DNA from: Balneola sp.
GTDB taxonomy: Bacteria; Bacteroidota; Rhodothermia; Balneolales; Balneolaceae
Reading direction: 5' to 3'
DNA: 64,000 nucleotides
NCBI GenBank assembly: GCA_002694685.1
Contig: NZMW01000001.1
Coordinates: forward strand, 434,001-498,000
In this document: positions 8,488 to 17,387 of the stretch, piece by piece
Layout of the letters: the number at the start of each line of letters is the position of its first letter
Position numbering within the stretch: position 1 is the first letter of the stretch
The notes under the pieces: model-generated
Seen by the model: the letters and a program-made list of their open reading frames with translations, nothing else
Told to the model about the DNA's origin: nothing
The model's database searches: none
Made by a program: the position numbers and the translations under genes

Positions 8488-8769
8488 ATGAGCAAAGGAA
8501 TCCCCGAAAATTACCCAACTGGTTGTAGTAACGATGAATTACTAGACAAGATTAAAGAATATCAGTACCGAGTGAAGCAATTAGCAAGTTCAGAGAATAG
8601 TATACTTGGTTCAACTTATTGGAAAGATATATCTGACCTGAAGTCAGATGAAATTTGGATGCAACGTCAAATTGATAGCTTAGAGTCTAACAATGAAGAG
8701 CTAATTAAGTTGAATCAAAACTTGAACAAAATAATAACAATTCAAGAGTCAGATAGTACTTCCAACTAA
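8488..8769 (+). CDS. small hypothetical protein, predicted coiled coil
   Basis: A 93-codon frame starting MSKGIPENYPTGCSNDELL. The middle and C-terminal part is strongly helical and heptad-like (IWMQRQIDSLESNNEELIKL, then NQNLNKIITIQ), with no signal peptide or membrane segment. It has no family I recognise. It is divergent from the SDR gene (47-nt gap) and converges with the DUF2480 gene five nt away, and no overlapping gene competes for the space, which supports it being real. Its base composition is more AT-rich than its neighbours, which may indicate recent acquisition. Confidence 0.55.
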   Translation: MSKGIPENYPTGCSNDELLDKIKEYQYRVKQLASSENSILGSTYWKDISDLKSDEIWMQRQIDSLESNNEELIKLNQNLNKIITIQESDSTSN

Positions 8770-8774
8770 CTTAC

Positions 8775-9284
8775 TTACTTCCGCCACACCGGCACGTTCG
8801 AACAAGCTTCCCCATACATCACTTTCTTCGCTCTCTTCATCAGCTTGTTGGTAGCTAGCATATAAATGGAATCGGGCACGTGCACTTTGCCACATCCTTT
8901 CAGCAGCACAAACTTATCTTCGTATTGATCCCAGTCGTAGTTATCTAATTCCCGCTGGTAGAGCTGATATTGAAAAGCTTCCTTTCTACCCTTAAATACT
9001 TCTTTTGCAAACGCAGAGGCATGAGAAGTAATCACCATCCAGGCCCAAGGTGCGATGATGGCATCGGTGCTACAAAAAACGGTCAGGTATTTCCCTTCAA
9101 ACTGAGACCAGTCAAATTCCTTAACCTGCTCACGGAAGTCTTTTTCCTTAAGCATCAATTCCTGAAATAAGAACTGCTTAATATCCAGCTCTTCGATCGG
9201 CGTGGGATCATGAAATTTCTGCAAATCCAGCGTTACCAGCTTCGTATTCTGCTGAACCCGGTTTACAATTGTTTCTTCTGACAT
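8775..9284 (-). CDS. DUF2480 family protein of the suf operon
   Basis: A 169-residue soluble protein that I recognise as DUF2480, a family of unknown function found in Bacteroidota and relatives beside Fe-S assembly genes. The sequence starts MSEETIVNRVQQNTKLVTLD and includes a Trp/Ala-rich block (IIAPWAWMVITSHASAF) and Cys residues near the C-terminus (KGCGKVHVP, EACSNVPVW). It is the last gene of the suf cluster, separated from sufA by 131 nt containing a hairpin and one copy of the suf-specific repeat. The position suggests a role in Fe-S biogenesis, but none is proven. Confidence 0.75.
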   Translation of the reverse strand: MSEETIVNRVQQNTKLVTLDLQKFHDPTPIEELDIKQFLFQELMLKEKDFREQVKEFDWSQFEGKYLTVFCSTDAIIAPWAWMVITSHASAFAKEVFKGRKEAFQYQLYQRELDNYDWDQYEDKFVLLKGCGKVHVPDSIYMLATNKLMKRAKKVMYGEACSNVPVWRK

Positions 9285-9310
9285 AGGAAATGCTCAATTT
9301 TAAGTGTTAA

Positions 9311-9340
9311 ATGTTAAATGCTTGAATAGCCATTTAACAT
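9311..9340. repeat. 10-bp perfect hairpin, possible terminator
   Basis: ATGTTAAATG (9311-9320) and CATTTAACAT (9331-9340) form a perfect 10-bp stem with a 10-base loop, followed on the plus strand by TTTT. It lies between sufA and the DUF2480 gene and may modulate read-through into the latter. Confidence 0.45.
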
Positions 9341-9357
9341 TTTTACTCGTTACGAAC

Positions 9358-9406
9358 GCTCTGCGTCGTAGCGAACAAGTTGGTGACGACGCAGAGCATC
9401 GTCACC
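9358..9406. repeat. suf-operon palindromic repeat, copy 1
   Basis: Perfect 12-bp inverted pair GCTCTGCGTCGT (9358-9369) and ACGACGCAGAGC (9386-9397), with an alternative hairpin GGTGACG/CGTCACC (9382-9388 with 9400-9406). The same core occurs at 11614-11668 and 13841-13884, each time in an intergenic gap of the suf operon. Confidence 0.75.
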
Positions 9407-9415
9407 AGTTTAAAA

Positions 9416-9754
9416 TTAGATAGAGAAAGATTCGCCGCAGGAGCAGGTTCGGGAGGCATTTGGGTTTTTGAAGTGGAATCCCTGCCCGTTAAGTCCCTCG
9501 GTGTAATCCAGTTCGGTTCCGGCCAGATAGAGAAAACTTCTCATGTCGACCAATACCTTGAGTCCGTCCACGTCAAAAATCTTATCGTTTTCTTCGGGCT
9601 GGACATCAGAATTGAATTCAAGGTCGTACGTCAAGCCGGAGCAACCGCCGCTCACTACGCCTACGCGTAAGAAAGCATCATCCGGAACACTCTGTTCTTT
9701 CCGAATTAGGTTGATGCGTTCACTAGCTCGTTCTGTGATGGAAAGTTCTTCCAT
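9416..9754 (-). CDS. sufA: A-type iron-sulfur carrier protein (SufA/IscA/ErpA family)
   Basis: A 112-residue A-type carrier that passes Fe-S clusters from the SufBCD scaffold to apo-proteins. The three conserved cysteines are present: one in VSGGCSGLTYDLEF and two in the C-terminal TCSCGESFSI. Length is standard. Family motifs do not separate SufA, IscA and ErpA firmly; the name is chosen from the operon context. It lies 20 nt downstream of the Nfu gene. Confidence 0.9.
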   Translation of the reverse strand: MEELSITERASERINLIRKEQSVPDDAFLRVGVVSGGCSGLTYDLEFNSDVQPEENDKIFDVDGLKVLVDMRSFLYLAGTELDYTEGLNGQGFHFKNPNASRTCSCGESFSI

Positions 9755-9774
9755 AATACTTCTCTCGTTAGCCG

Positions 9775-10326
9775 TTAAACTGAGATAACCTGAATTTCAG
9801 GATCAATACGCTTCACCATGCTTTCGATAGCATAAAGCGTTCCTGTAGTAGCTGTTGGGCACGTTCCGCAAGCTCCTTGATAGTGAACCTTGAGTCGATT
9901 TGATTCGAGACCCAAAATCTTCAATCCACCACCATCAGCAAGAAGGTATGGGCGAACTTGTTCATCCAGCATACGGGTAATTTCCTGCAAGCGTGGATCA
10001 TCAGAACCCTGAACTTCTTTACTCATATGTACATCAGAGTCATCTTCGTTTTCGTCAGACGCTTCTGCTTCACGGATTGGCGGAGCCAGCTTACGCAGCA
10101 ACTCAGACCATACCGCTTTACCATTTTGAGTAACGGTAACGTACTTATCTACATAGTAAACGTTGATCACGTTATCGACTGCGAATAATGCAGACGCCAA
10201 CTCATCGCCTTCAGCTTCAGCCGCAGATTCAAAAGAACGCGTGGTTCCGTTGGTAAGCGGTTCAGCCAATACAAAGCGCATGGCATCAGGATTTGGTGTT
10301 CGTTCTATTTCTTTAATTTTAGCCAT
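9775..10326 (-). CDS. nfuA: Nfu-type Fe-S scaffold/carrier (Nfu_N plus NifU domains)
   Basis: A 183-residue protein with an N-terminal Nfu_N-like domain (IERTPNPDAMRFVLAEPL, residues about 6-90) and a C-terminal NifU domain holding the cluster-binding CxxC in GACGTCPTATTG. An acidic linker (SDENEDDSDVH) joins them. Nfu proteins receive clusters from the SUF scaffold and deliver them to client enzymes. This eukaryote/cyanobacteria-like two-domain form differs from E. coli NfuA, whose N-terminal domain is A-type. It is located 17 nt after sufS. Confidence 0.88.
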   Translation of the reverse strand: MAKIKEIERTPNPDAMRFVLAEPLTNGTTRSFESAAEAEGDELASALFAVDNVINVYYVDKYVTVTQNGKAVWSELLRKLAPPIREAEASDENEDDSDVHMSKEVQGSDDPRLQEITRMLDEQVRPYLLADGGGLKILGLESNRLKVHYQGACGTCPTATTGTLYAIESMVKRIDPEIQVISV

Positions 10327-10343
10327 CTCAATTCTCCTTTATT

Positions 10344-11597
10344 TCAAAAAAACTCTTTTACGTATTTAATTCCTTCCACTAAACGATCAACATCTTCTTT
10401 ATTATTGTAGAAGGAAAAAGATGCTCTTGCTGTGCCTGGTATATCATAATAATCCATAACCGGCTGTGCACAGTGATGTCCGGTTCGTACTGCAATTCCT
10501 TTTTGATCTAAGATCGTACCGGCATCGGTTGGGTGAATGCCATCCAGTAAAAATGAAATTACGGATGCTTTATTCTTCGCTGTTCCGACGATCCGAAGTC
10601 CATCAATCTTACTCAACTCTTCAGTCGCGTATTCCAGCAATTCATGTTCGTGAGCTGCTATATTTTCCATCCCAACTTCATTTAGGAAGTCGATGGTTTC
10701 GGCAAAACCTACTCCCACTGCAATAGGCGGAGTTCCGGCTTCAAATTTATGGGGAAGGTCATTCCAGGTCGTTTTCTCAAACGTGACTTTGTCAATCATA
10801 TCTCCACCACCACGATACGGAGGCATTTCTTCCAGCAATTCTTTCTTGCCATAAAGAATACCAAATCCGGTTGGGCCACACATTTTATGAGCAGAAAAAG
10901 TGTAGAAGTCAGCATCCATAGCCTGAACATCCACGACGGCATGAGGAACGGCTTGAGCTCCATCAACAAGTACCGGAATGTTTTTGGCGTGAGCCGCTTC
11001 AATCATTTCTTCCACCGGGTTGATTGTACCAAGTGCATTCGAAACATGAACCACTGCAACCATCTTAGTGCGATCGGAAAGCAGGTTATGGAATTCCTCC
11101 ATCACAAGCTCACCGGCATCGGTCATGGGAACAACTTTGATCTTTGCTCCTGTTTCCTCAGCCACCATCTGCCAGGGTACAATATTAGCGTGGTGTTCCA
11201 TTTCAGTAAGAATGATCTCATCACCCTCTTTGAAATGTTTACGTCCATAGCTGTTAGCTACCAGATTGATAGAATCTGTTGTTCCTGTGGTATAAATGAT
11301 CTCCTCAAGGTGACGAGCATTTATCAAGTCTTTAACCTTCGTCCGGGTTGCTTCAAAAGCATCGGTTCCCTCCTGACTCAAGGTGTGAATACCACGGTGA
11401 ACATTCGCATGTTCATTAGAGTGATAATCGTTGATACGATCAATTACCCGCTGAGGCATTTGGCTGGAAGCACTGTTATCAAGATAGACCAAAGGGTTAC
11501 CCATTATTTCCCGTTTAAGCACAGGAAACTGATCACGGATGGCTTCCCAATCCGTGGTTAAGGTGGTCTTTCTTTCTTCTTTTAGTGTGTCTTCCAT
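10344..11597 (-). CDS. sufS: cysteine desulfurase SufS
   Basis: A 417-residue PLP-dependent class V aminotransferase-fold enzyme (group II desulfurase) that takes sulfur from L-cysteine as a Cys persulfide. Visible are the PLP lysine in TFSAHKMCGPTGFGILYG, the His preceding the cofactor in TEMEHHANIVPW, and the catalytic Cys in VRTGHHCAQPVM near the C-terminus. A 15-residue N-terminal extension precedes the normal start region. It lies between sufD (85-nt gap with a repeat) and nfu. No SufE or SufU acceptor is encoded in the operon. Confidence 0.95.
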   Translation of the reverse strand: MEDTLKEERKTTLTTDWEAIRDQFPVLKREIMGNPLVYLDNSASSQMPQRVIDRINDYHSNEHANVHRGIHTLSQEGTDAFEATRTKVKDLINARHLEEIIYTTGTTDSINLVANSYGRKHFKEGDEIILTEMEHHANIVPWQMVAEETGAKIKVVPMTDAGELVMEEFHNLLSDRTKMVAVVHVSNALGTINPVEEMIEAAHAKNIPVLVDGAQAVPHAVVDVQAMDADFYTFSAHKMCGPTGFGILYGKKELLEEMPPYRGGGDMIDKVTFEKTTWNDLPHKFEAGTPPIAVGVGFAETIDFLNEVGMENIAAHEHELLEYATEELSKIDGLRIVGTAKNKASVISFLLDGIHPTDAGTILDQKGIAVRTGHHCAQPVMDYYDIPGTARASFSFYNNKEDVDRLVEGIKYVKEFF

Positions 11598-11613
11598 ACT
11601 TCAGTAAACTTCT

Positions 11614-11668
11614 GGTGCCGATGCTCTGCGTCGGCACCAATTACGTTCCGACGCTGAGCATCGGAACG
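11614..11668. repeat. suf-operon palindromic repeat, copy 2
   Basis: Two hairpins, GGTGCCGA/TCGGCACC (11614-11621 with 11631-11638) and CGTTCCGA/TCGGAACG (11644-11651 with 11661-11668). In addition GATGCTCTGCGTCGG (11620-11634) pairs with CCGACGCTGAGCATC (11648-11662) at 14 of 15 positions, so two alternative folds exclude each other. It fills the sufD-sufS gap. Confidence 0.75.
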
Positions 11669-11681
11669 AGCTATGTAATAA

Positions 11682-13019
11682 CTAGTTATTCACCGCTACA
11701 AATTCTTCGTCGCGGCTGGTAAATTTCACAACTTCGTCTAGTAATAATTTGTGTACCGATTCCACTTCCATATTCTCGATACTTTCGAGTGTGAAAGCGT
11801 AAACCAAGAGTTCACGGGCTTTCTTCTTCGTTAAGCCACGACTGTGCAGATAAAATACTTCATCTTCATTCAGGTGACCTATAGTTGCACCGTGAGAACA
11901 AAGTACGTCATCAGAAAAAATCTCGAGTTGTGGCTTGGTGTGAACCGTTCCGTCAAAAGAAAGCAGCAGATTTCGGTTTTCCTGGAAGGAATCGATTTTC
12001 TGTGAATCTTCGCGGACAAAAATCTTACCGTTGAAAATAGAATGCGCTTTGTCATTCACTACAACTTTGTGCAGCTGGTGACTTTGTGCATGCCAGTGTC
12101 TGTGATCGATAGCGGAATGCGTATCTGCAATCTGCTCACCGTCAATCAGAACCAACCCATCAATAGTGAAATTAACTTCTTCATCATTTTGAACTACACG
12201 CGGGTCATTTCGGAACAACTTGGCTCCCAAACAAATGGTGTAAGAATGATATTCTGCAAATTTATCCAAGTGAGCCATTGGGCGAGAAATATGGTTCGCC
12301 TTCTTGCTATCCCGCTGAATACGGGCATGGTGGACGTTGGATCCTTCCAGCATCTTAAATTCTGCAACAGGGATATTCAGATACTCGTTTTCAGCCAGAC
12401 CAATATGTTCTTCAACTACAGTCGACTTTGAATAAGCTTCGCCCACATATAGCACTCTGGGTGTTGCATAGAATGGTTTTTCAGAATCTGTAAACACATT
12501 CAGAATATGTATAGGGACTTCAACTTTAGTCTCTTTTGGCACATGGATGAAAACACCATCCTTAAAGTTGGCATCATTCAGTGCTGCAAATACATCTTGC
12601 TCTTCATCAAAATTGAGGTATTTACCCAAATGGTTTTTCACAGCTTCATCATCTCCATTCTCGGTAAGAGTTCCTACCGTCACACCTTCAGGAATATCTG
12701 AAAGTGAGGAAAGTTCAGCATCAAAAACACCGTTTACAAAAACGAGTCGGCTGTTTGTAGCTTCTGGCAGATAGTAATTGCTTATATCTCCAACTGAAGC
12801 AGCTCCGGCATCTTCAACCGCAACAAAATGATTTCGGCTAATTGATTTTAAATCTGTGAATCTCCAGTCTTCATCTTTTTTAGTAGGAAATGGAAACTCA
12901 GCAATATTTCCGGCACCCTTTTGATTTATCGCTCCGATAGTCTTCACATCAGAAACGGTCTCAAAATTGCCGTCCAGGTAACTTAAAATGGTTTCTTTTT
13001 CTTGTACAGCAGTACTCAT
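11682..13019 (-). CDS. sufD: Fe-S assembly scaffold subunit SufD
   Basis: A 445-residue member of the SufB/SufD family, beta-helix core with the typical C-terminal block LCSHGATIGHLNEDEVFYL and SRGLTKKKARELLVYAF. SufD forms the SufBC2D complex that builds Fe-S clusters. Distinguished from SufB by its length, divergent N-terminus and gene order. The ATG overlaps the sufC stop by one base (position 13019), so translation of sufC and sufD is probably coupled. Confidence 0.95.
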   Translation of the reverse strand: MSTAVQEKETILSYLDGNFETVSDVKTIGAINQKGAGNIAEFPFPTKKDEDWRFTDLKSISRNHFVAVEDAGAASVGDISNYYLPEATNSRLVFVNGVFDAELSSLSDIPEGVTVGTLTENGDDEAVKNHLGKYLNFDEEQDVFAALNDANFKDGVFIHVPKETKVEVPIHILNVFTDSEKPFYATPRVLYVGEAYSKSTVVEEHIGLAENEYLNIPVAEFKMLEGSNVHHARIQRDSKKANHISRPMAHLDKFAEYHSYTICLGAKLFRNDPRVVQNDEEVNFTIDGLVLIDGEQIADTHSAIDHRHWHAQSHQLHKVVVNDKAHSIFNGKIFVREDSQKIDSFQENRNLLLSFDGTVHTKPQLEIFSDDVLCSHGATIGHLNEDEVFYLHSRGLTKKKARELLVYAFTLESIENMEVESVHKLLLDEVVKFTSRDEEFVAVNN

Positions 13020-13792
13020 TACTGAGCCTCTCCGTTTAGGGAAAATTCTTTTTCAAGTTCTTCGTAACCCTGCTCTTCGAGCTCATGGGCCAATTCTTTA
13101 CCGGCAGACTTCACAATCTTACCATTCATCATTACATGAACATGGTCAGGTGTGATGTAGTTGAGTAGTCGCTGATAGTGAGTAATCAGAACAATTGCGT
13201 TTTCAGGTCCGGCAATTTTATTGATACCGTCTGAAACTACTTTGAGGGCGTCGATATCGAGACCAGAATCAGTTTCATCCATGAAAGCCAGTTTTGGGTT
13301 CAAAACGGCCATCTGAAAAACTTCATTCTTCTTCTTCTCTCCACCGGAAAATCCAGTGTTGATTGAGCGCTCAAGGAATTCATCTTTCATGTCAATGATA
13401 TCGAGACGGCTCTTTAGGTAATCTTCAAACTCAAGAGGATCTAACTCTTCCCGGTCGTTTTCGCGTGCAATCGTATTAAAAGATTCACGAAGCAAAGTTT
13501 TGTTGGTGATTCCAGGAACTTCAACCGGATATTGGAAAGCCAGAAACATTCCCAAGTGGGCTCTTTCATCAGCGTCCATTTCGGTGATGTCTTCTCCTTC
13601 AAAAAGGATTTCACCTTTGGTTACTTCATACTCTGGATGTCCCGATACAACCTTGGCAAGCGTACTTTTCCCGCTGCCGTTCGGTCCCATAATAGCATGG
13701 ATTTCACCTTTATTGATCTTCAGGTTCACACCCTTCAGAATCTGTTCTTCTTCGCCTTCTACTGAGGCATATAAATTTTTAATCTCTAACAC
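13019..13792 (-). CDS. sufC: Fe-S assembly ATPase SufC
   Basis: A 257-residue ABC-type ATPase that powers the SufBCD scaffold. Walker A GPNGSGKST (about 37-45), signature SGGEKKKNE (the SufC-specific variant of LSGGQ) and Walker B FMDETDSGLDIDAL are all intact. Length is typical. It is located between sufB (113-nt gap holding a repeat) and sufD (1-nt overlap). Confidence 0.97.
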   Translation of the reverse strand: MLEIKNLYASVEGEEEQILKGVNLKINKGEIHAIMGPNGSGKSTLAKVVSGHPEYEVTKGEILFEGEDITEMDADERAHLGMFLAFQYPVEVPGITNKTLLRESFNTIARENDREELDPLEFEDYLKSRLDIIDMKDEFLERSINTGFSGGEKKKNEVFQMAVLNPKLAFMDETDSGLDIDALKVVSDGINKIAGPENAIVLITHYQRLLNYITPDHVHVMMNGKIVKSAGKELAHELEEQGYEELEKEFSLNGEAQ

Positions 13793-13840
13793 GTTATCGT
13801 TTTTCTTTTATGATTTAAGTTCTTTATCTGCTAAAAACTG

Positions 13841-13884
13841 GTGATGACGCTCTGCGTCGTCACCAACGCTACGACGCAGAGCGT
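13841..13884. repeat. suf-operon palindromic repeat, copy 3
   Basis: Perfect 14-bp inverted pair ACGCTCTGCGTCGT (13847-13860) and ACGACGCAGAGCGT (13871-13884), with a smaller GGTGA/TCACC hairpin (about 13840-13864) inside. It shares the GCTCTGCGTCGT core with copies at 9358 and 11614 and fills the sufB-sufC gap. Confidence 0.75.
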
Positions 13885-13905
13885 ACGTAGCGAGATGGCC
13901 AATAC

Positions 13906-15348
13906 TTATCCAACACTACCTTCTAGCTTCACATCTAATAAGGCATTGGCTTCGGTCGCAAACTCAAGCGGCAGTTCTTTCAATACTTCTTTCACAAATC
14001 CATTAATGATCATGGAAATAGCATCCTGCTCGCTGATTCCACGCTGCATCAGGTAGAAAATTTGCTCTTCACCTACTCTTGAAGTTGAAGCCTCATGCTC
14101 CACACTTGCAGTCGGGTTTTGAGAAGAAATATATGGGAATGTATGAGCTCCACAGGACTGACCAATTAACATCGAGTCACAAACGGAGTAATTACGAGCT
14201 CCATCAGCTTTCTTGGAGATTTTAACCTCTCCACGGTAGCTGTTTTGAGAATTCCCGGCAGAAATACCTTTCGAGATGATCGTACTCTTGGTGTTTTTAC
14301 CGATGTGAATCATCTTGGTACCGGTATCTGCCTGCTGACGTTTGTTTGTTACAGCAACAGAGTAAAACTCACCAATTGAGTTATCACCTTGAAGAATAAC
14401 ACTTGGGTATTTCAGCGTTACAGCTGAACCTGTTTCAAGCTGAGTCCAACTAATTTTGGAATTATCACCGCGGCAAGCACCACGCTTAGTTACAAAATTA
14501 TAAATACCGCCTTTTCCATCTTCATCACCGGCGTACCAGTTTTGAATGGTGGAATATTTAATCTCAGCATTTTCCATCGCTACCAACTCAACAACAGCAG
14601 CGTGAAGCTGATGCTCATCATACATAGGAGCTGTACAGCCCTCGAGGTAGCTAACATGACTATTATCTTCACAGATAATCAGTGTCCGTTCAAACTGACC
14701 GGAATTCATGTTGTTGATTCGGAAATAGGTAGAAAGTTCCATTGGGCACACTGTGTCTTTCGGCACATAGCAGAAAGATCCATCAGAAAATACCGCGGAA
14801 TTCAATGCTGAATAGAAATTATCACGAGCCGGTACTACCGATCCCATATATTTCTTAACGATTTCCGGATGCTTCTGTATTGCTTCTGAAATTGAGCAAA
14901 AGATCACACCCGCTTCAGCAAGCTTTTCTTTGAATGAAGTAAAAATAGAGACACTGTCAAATACAGCATCAACAGCTACACCTGAGAGCATTTTCTGCTC
15001 TTCCAAAGGAATGCCAAGCTTCTCGTATGTTTCCCGAATTTTGGGGTCAACATCATCGAGGCTATCCAATTTGGGTTTGTTTTTGGGAGCTGAATAATAC
15101 TGAAGGTTTTCAAAATCCGGCTTTTCATAGACCGCGTTGAACCAATCAGGCTCTTCCATTTCAGTCCATGCACGATAGGCCTTCAAACGGAATTCCAACA
15201 TCCATTCAGGCTCTTCTTTTCTGGCCGAGATTTCACGGACGATGTCCTCATTCAGTCCTTTTGGAAATTCTTCGTATTCAATGTCAGTGGAAAAGCCATA
15301 CTTGTACTCTTCCCCAATCATCGACTCTAACGCTTGCGTTTCGCTCAT
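13906..15348 (-). CDS. sufB: Fe-S assembly scaffold subunit SufB
   Basis: A 480-residue SufB, the subunit on which the nascent cluster is assembled. Clear family blocks include [71 protein letters not shown] and [20 protein letters not shown]. The conserved GACRG-region Cys and C-terminal region Glu residues are present. It is the first gene of the suf operon; 225 nt separate it from pta upstream, with a candidate promoter box in that gap. Confidence 0.96.
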   Translation of the reverse strand: MSETQALESMIGEEYKYGFSTDIEYEEFPKGLNEDIVREISARKEEPEWMLEFRLKAYRAWTEMEEPDWFNAVYEKPDFENLQYYSAPKNKPKLDSLDDVDPKIRETYEKLGIPLEEQKMLSGVAVDAVFDSVSIFTSFKEKLAEAGVIFCSISEAIQKHPEIVKKYMGSVVPARDNFYSALNSAVFSDGSFCYVPKDTVCPMELSTYFRINNMNSGQFERTLIICEDNSHVSYLEGCTAPMYDEHQLHAAVVELVAMENAEIKYSTIQNWYAGDEDGKGGIYNFVTKRGACRGDNSKISWTQLETGSAVTLKYPSVILQGDNSIGEFYSVAVTNKRQQADTGTKMIHIGKNTKSTIISKGISAGNSQNSYRGEVKISKKADGARNYSVCDSMLIGQSCGAHTFPYISSQNPTASVEHEASTSRVGEEQIFYLMQRGISEQDAISMIINGFVKEVLKELPLEFATEANALLDVKLEGSVG

Positions 15349-15448
15349 TAGCTATTTGGTCTTAAAATTTTCACTTCTTTATTCTGCCTCAAAAACAACC
15401 TTTTATCACATTAAGTTCGCTGTTTTGCGGGCTTATTTAGATCGAATA

Positions 15449-15456
15449 CAAATATA
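15449..15456 (-). promoter_or_regulatory. candidate TAnnTTTG promoter box of the suf operon
   Basis: On the minus strand TATATTTG matches exactly the -7 consensus TAnnTTTG known for primary sigma promoters of Bacteroidota. It lies about 100 nt upstream of the sufB start, in a 225-nt non-coding gap. The expected TTG at about -33 is not a clean match (TTTAG), so this is tentative. No IscR- or SufR-like operator is evident. Confidence 0.35.
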
Positions 15457-15573
15457 CAAAATCTACCTCTCTTAACTAAATCTGAAATGATTGAGAATCT
15501 CTATATAAGGAATAGGTCAAGCACGGGCTAAATATTTGGCAGGCATAAGATCAATCATGTTCTTAAGAGCTAT

Positions 15574-16524
15574 TTACTCCCCCATCAAAGCACAAACACA
15601 AGCGGTGTTTACGATATCTTCCCAGGAGCATCCACGGGATAGATCCATCATCGGTTTGGCTAGTCCTTGAATGATAGGCCCCGTTGCGGTAGCTCCTGCG
15701 AGTCTTTCGGTGATTTTATATCCAATATTACCTGCATCCAGGTTTGGGAAAATGAAGACATTAGCGTTTCCGGCTACTTCAGATTCTGGAGCTTTTCGCT
15801 TGGCAATTTCCGGAATGATAGAAGCGTCAAATTGCAGCTCACCGTCAACAGGAAAATCAAGGTTATGAGATTTTACAATTTCTAATGCTTCGCGAACTAG
15901 ATCGATGCGCTCATGTTGTGCACTACCTCTCGTAGAAAAAGAAAGCATGGAAACCTTAGGATCAACAGCCGTTACTTTTTTATGGGTGCGGGCAGAATCC
16001 ATAGCAATGGTAGCCAATTGTTCAGCATTTGGATAGGGAACTACGGCACAATCTCCATATGTGAAAACCCTCCCGTCATCAAAACTCATAAGGAAGACGC
16101 TGGATACCACATTTGAACCAGGCTTTAACCCTATCGTTTGGATGGCTGCACGAAGTACGTCTCCAGTGGTGGAAACTGAACCGGCAACACAGCCGTCAGC
16201 ATCACCAGCTGCTACCATAGCTGCACTAAAGAAAAGCGGATCTTTAACCACTTCAATGGCTTCTGCTTCCGTAAGCCCTTTATGTTTTCTGCGTTGATAG
16301 AAAGAACTAGCGTACTTCTTGAGATTTTCATCAGAAACCGGATCGATAACCTTAAGTCCTTTTGGGATCGATGCACCTTCATTTTGAATTAACACCGGTT
16401 CAACAAGTCCATTCTCCTGTAGAAACAGAGCAGCCTTAATAACCCGCTCATCTGAAGACCTGGGGAAAACAATAGTTTTATGATTAGACTTTGCTCGTTC
16501 ACGGATGTCATTAATTATGTCCAT
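15574..16524 (-). CDS. pta: phosphate acetyltransferase
   Basis: A 316-residue Pta of the short (EutD-like) type, converting acetyl-CoA and phosphate to acetyl phosphate and CoA. Family blocks: FPRSSDERVIKAA, DGCVAGSVSTTGDVLRAAIQ, VSMLSFSTRGSAQHE, DGELQFDASIIPEIA, NVFIFPNLDAGNIGYKI and GPIIQGLAKPMMDLSRGC. A longer frame opens at 16575, but the ATG at 16524 (MDIINDIRERAKSN) overlaps the EamA stop as TAATG, matches the coupling pattern of the preceding genes and is the normal family start. It works with AckA, encoded three genes upstream. Confidence 0.93.
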   Translation of the reverse strand: MDIINDIRERAKSNHKTIVFPRSSDERVIKAALFLQENGLVEPVLIQNEGASIPKGLKVIDPVSDENLKKYASSFYQRRKHKGLTEAEAIEVVKDPLFFSAAMVAAGDADGCVAGSVSTTGDVLRAAIQTIGLKPGSNVVSSVFLMSFDDGRVFTYGDCAVVPYPNAEQLATIAMDSARTHKKVTAVDPKVSMLSFSTRGSAQHERIDLVREALEIVKSHNLDFPVDGELQFDASIIPEIAKRKAPESEVAGNANVFIFPNLDAGNIGYKITERLAGATATGPIIQGLAKPMMDLSRGCSWEDIVNTACVCALMGE

Positions 16525-17387
16525 TATCCTACTAATAAAATGATTGAGATTATTGCTACTGCTAACCCTGACCATTGTTTTATGGAGGGTTTATCTTTCC
16601 AGAACCAAACTCCAATTAACGTACCTAAAACGACCAGGCTTACGTTTACCAAAGGGAAAACTACCGAACCGGGCATTAGTTTTAATGCATATAAAAGAAA
16701 AATCGATGAATATAGATTTACTATTCCGGTGGCAATACCATATCCAATTTCTGTGAAGCTAAAATGAAGTTCTTTTCTTTTAATAAGGATACCAAGTCCG
16801 ATTAAAAATGAAAAAAAGAAAATTCCTGATACAAACAAATCTTCAGAAACCTGAGTTGAAAACAACCTTTCATAAACTTTAAGGCCCGTATCAGCAGCGC
16901 CTGTCATCAGAAAGATCAAAACAGGAAGCCAGGCATCAGAAAACCCGGAGATACTCTTGGTTTTAATCCTAGGTACCATTAACAATAAAGAAGCTAATGC
17001 GAGAATGATTCCAAAATATTTAAATCCGCCAATGGCTTCACCAAAAACAAACAAACTGATACCAATTGGGAAAATGAGTGACATTCTCATAGCAGCGATA
17101 CTTACTCCCATTCCCACCCGGTCAATCGATCGGCTGTATACAACCATATTAGCTATAAATGTAATACCTAAAACTCCAGCTAAAATTATGAGCCATATCT
17201 CCGGGTTTGGAGAAACCTCAGGGAATACAGAAAATTCCTTCGAATTGAAGAGACTGATCAGGAATCCAGCAAGGTAATTACAGACAAGGATTTTGAGCAC
17301 ATCAAGCTTTCGGTTTTCAGCAAGCTTTAAAATTTGAGCAATCGAAAGAGAACAGCTGATACTTAATGCAATGAAGAGTAAACCCAT
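16524..17387 (-). CDS. EamA/DMT family membrane transporter
   Basis: A 287-residue protein with about ten hydrophobic segments in two homologous halves, as in drug/metabolite transporters (EamA). The sequence opens MGLLFIALSISCSLSIAQIL, and conserved-looking blocks include GMGVSIAAMRMSLIFPIG and the C-terminal PLVNVSLVVLGTLIGVWFWK. Substrate is unknown. Its start overlaps the stop of the pseudo-caspase gene by 1 nt, and its stop overlaps the pta start by 1 nt, so it is part of the ackA-pta unit. Confidence 0.82.
   Translation of the reverse strand: MGLLFIALSISCSLSIAQILKLAENRKLDVLKILVCNYLAGFLISLFNSKEFSVFPEVSPNPEIWLIILAGVLGITFIANMVVYSRSIDRVGMGVSIAAMRMSLIFPIGISLFVFGEAIGGFKYFGIILALASLLLMVPRIKTKSISGFSDAWLPVLIFLMTGAADTGLKVYERLFSTQVSEDLFVSGIFFFSFLIGLGILIKRKELHFSFTEIGYGIATGIVNLYSSIFLLYALKLMPGSVVFPLVNVSLVVLGTLIGVWFWKDKPSIKQWSGLAVAIISIILLVG

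Noticed and set aside
10749-11561. 270-codon plus-strand frame antisense to sufS
   Set aside because: Long but wholly inside sufS, which has every catalytic motif; the antisense protein is His/Arg-rich without recognisable domains.
16525-16575. 17-residue N-terminal extension of pta
   Set aside because: The internal ATG at 16524 gives TAATG coupling to the EamA gene and the usual family N-terminus.
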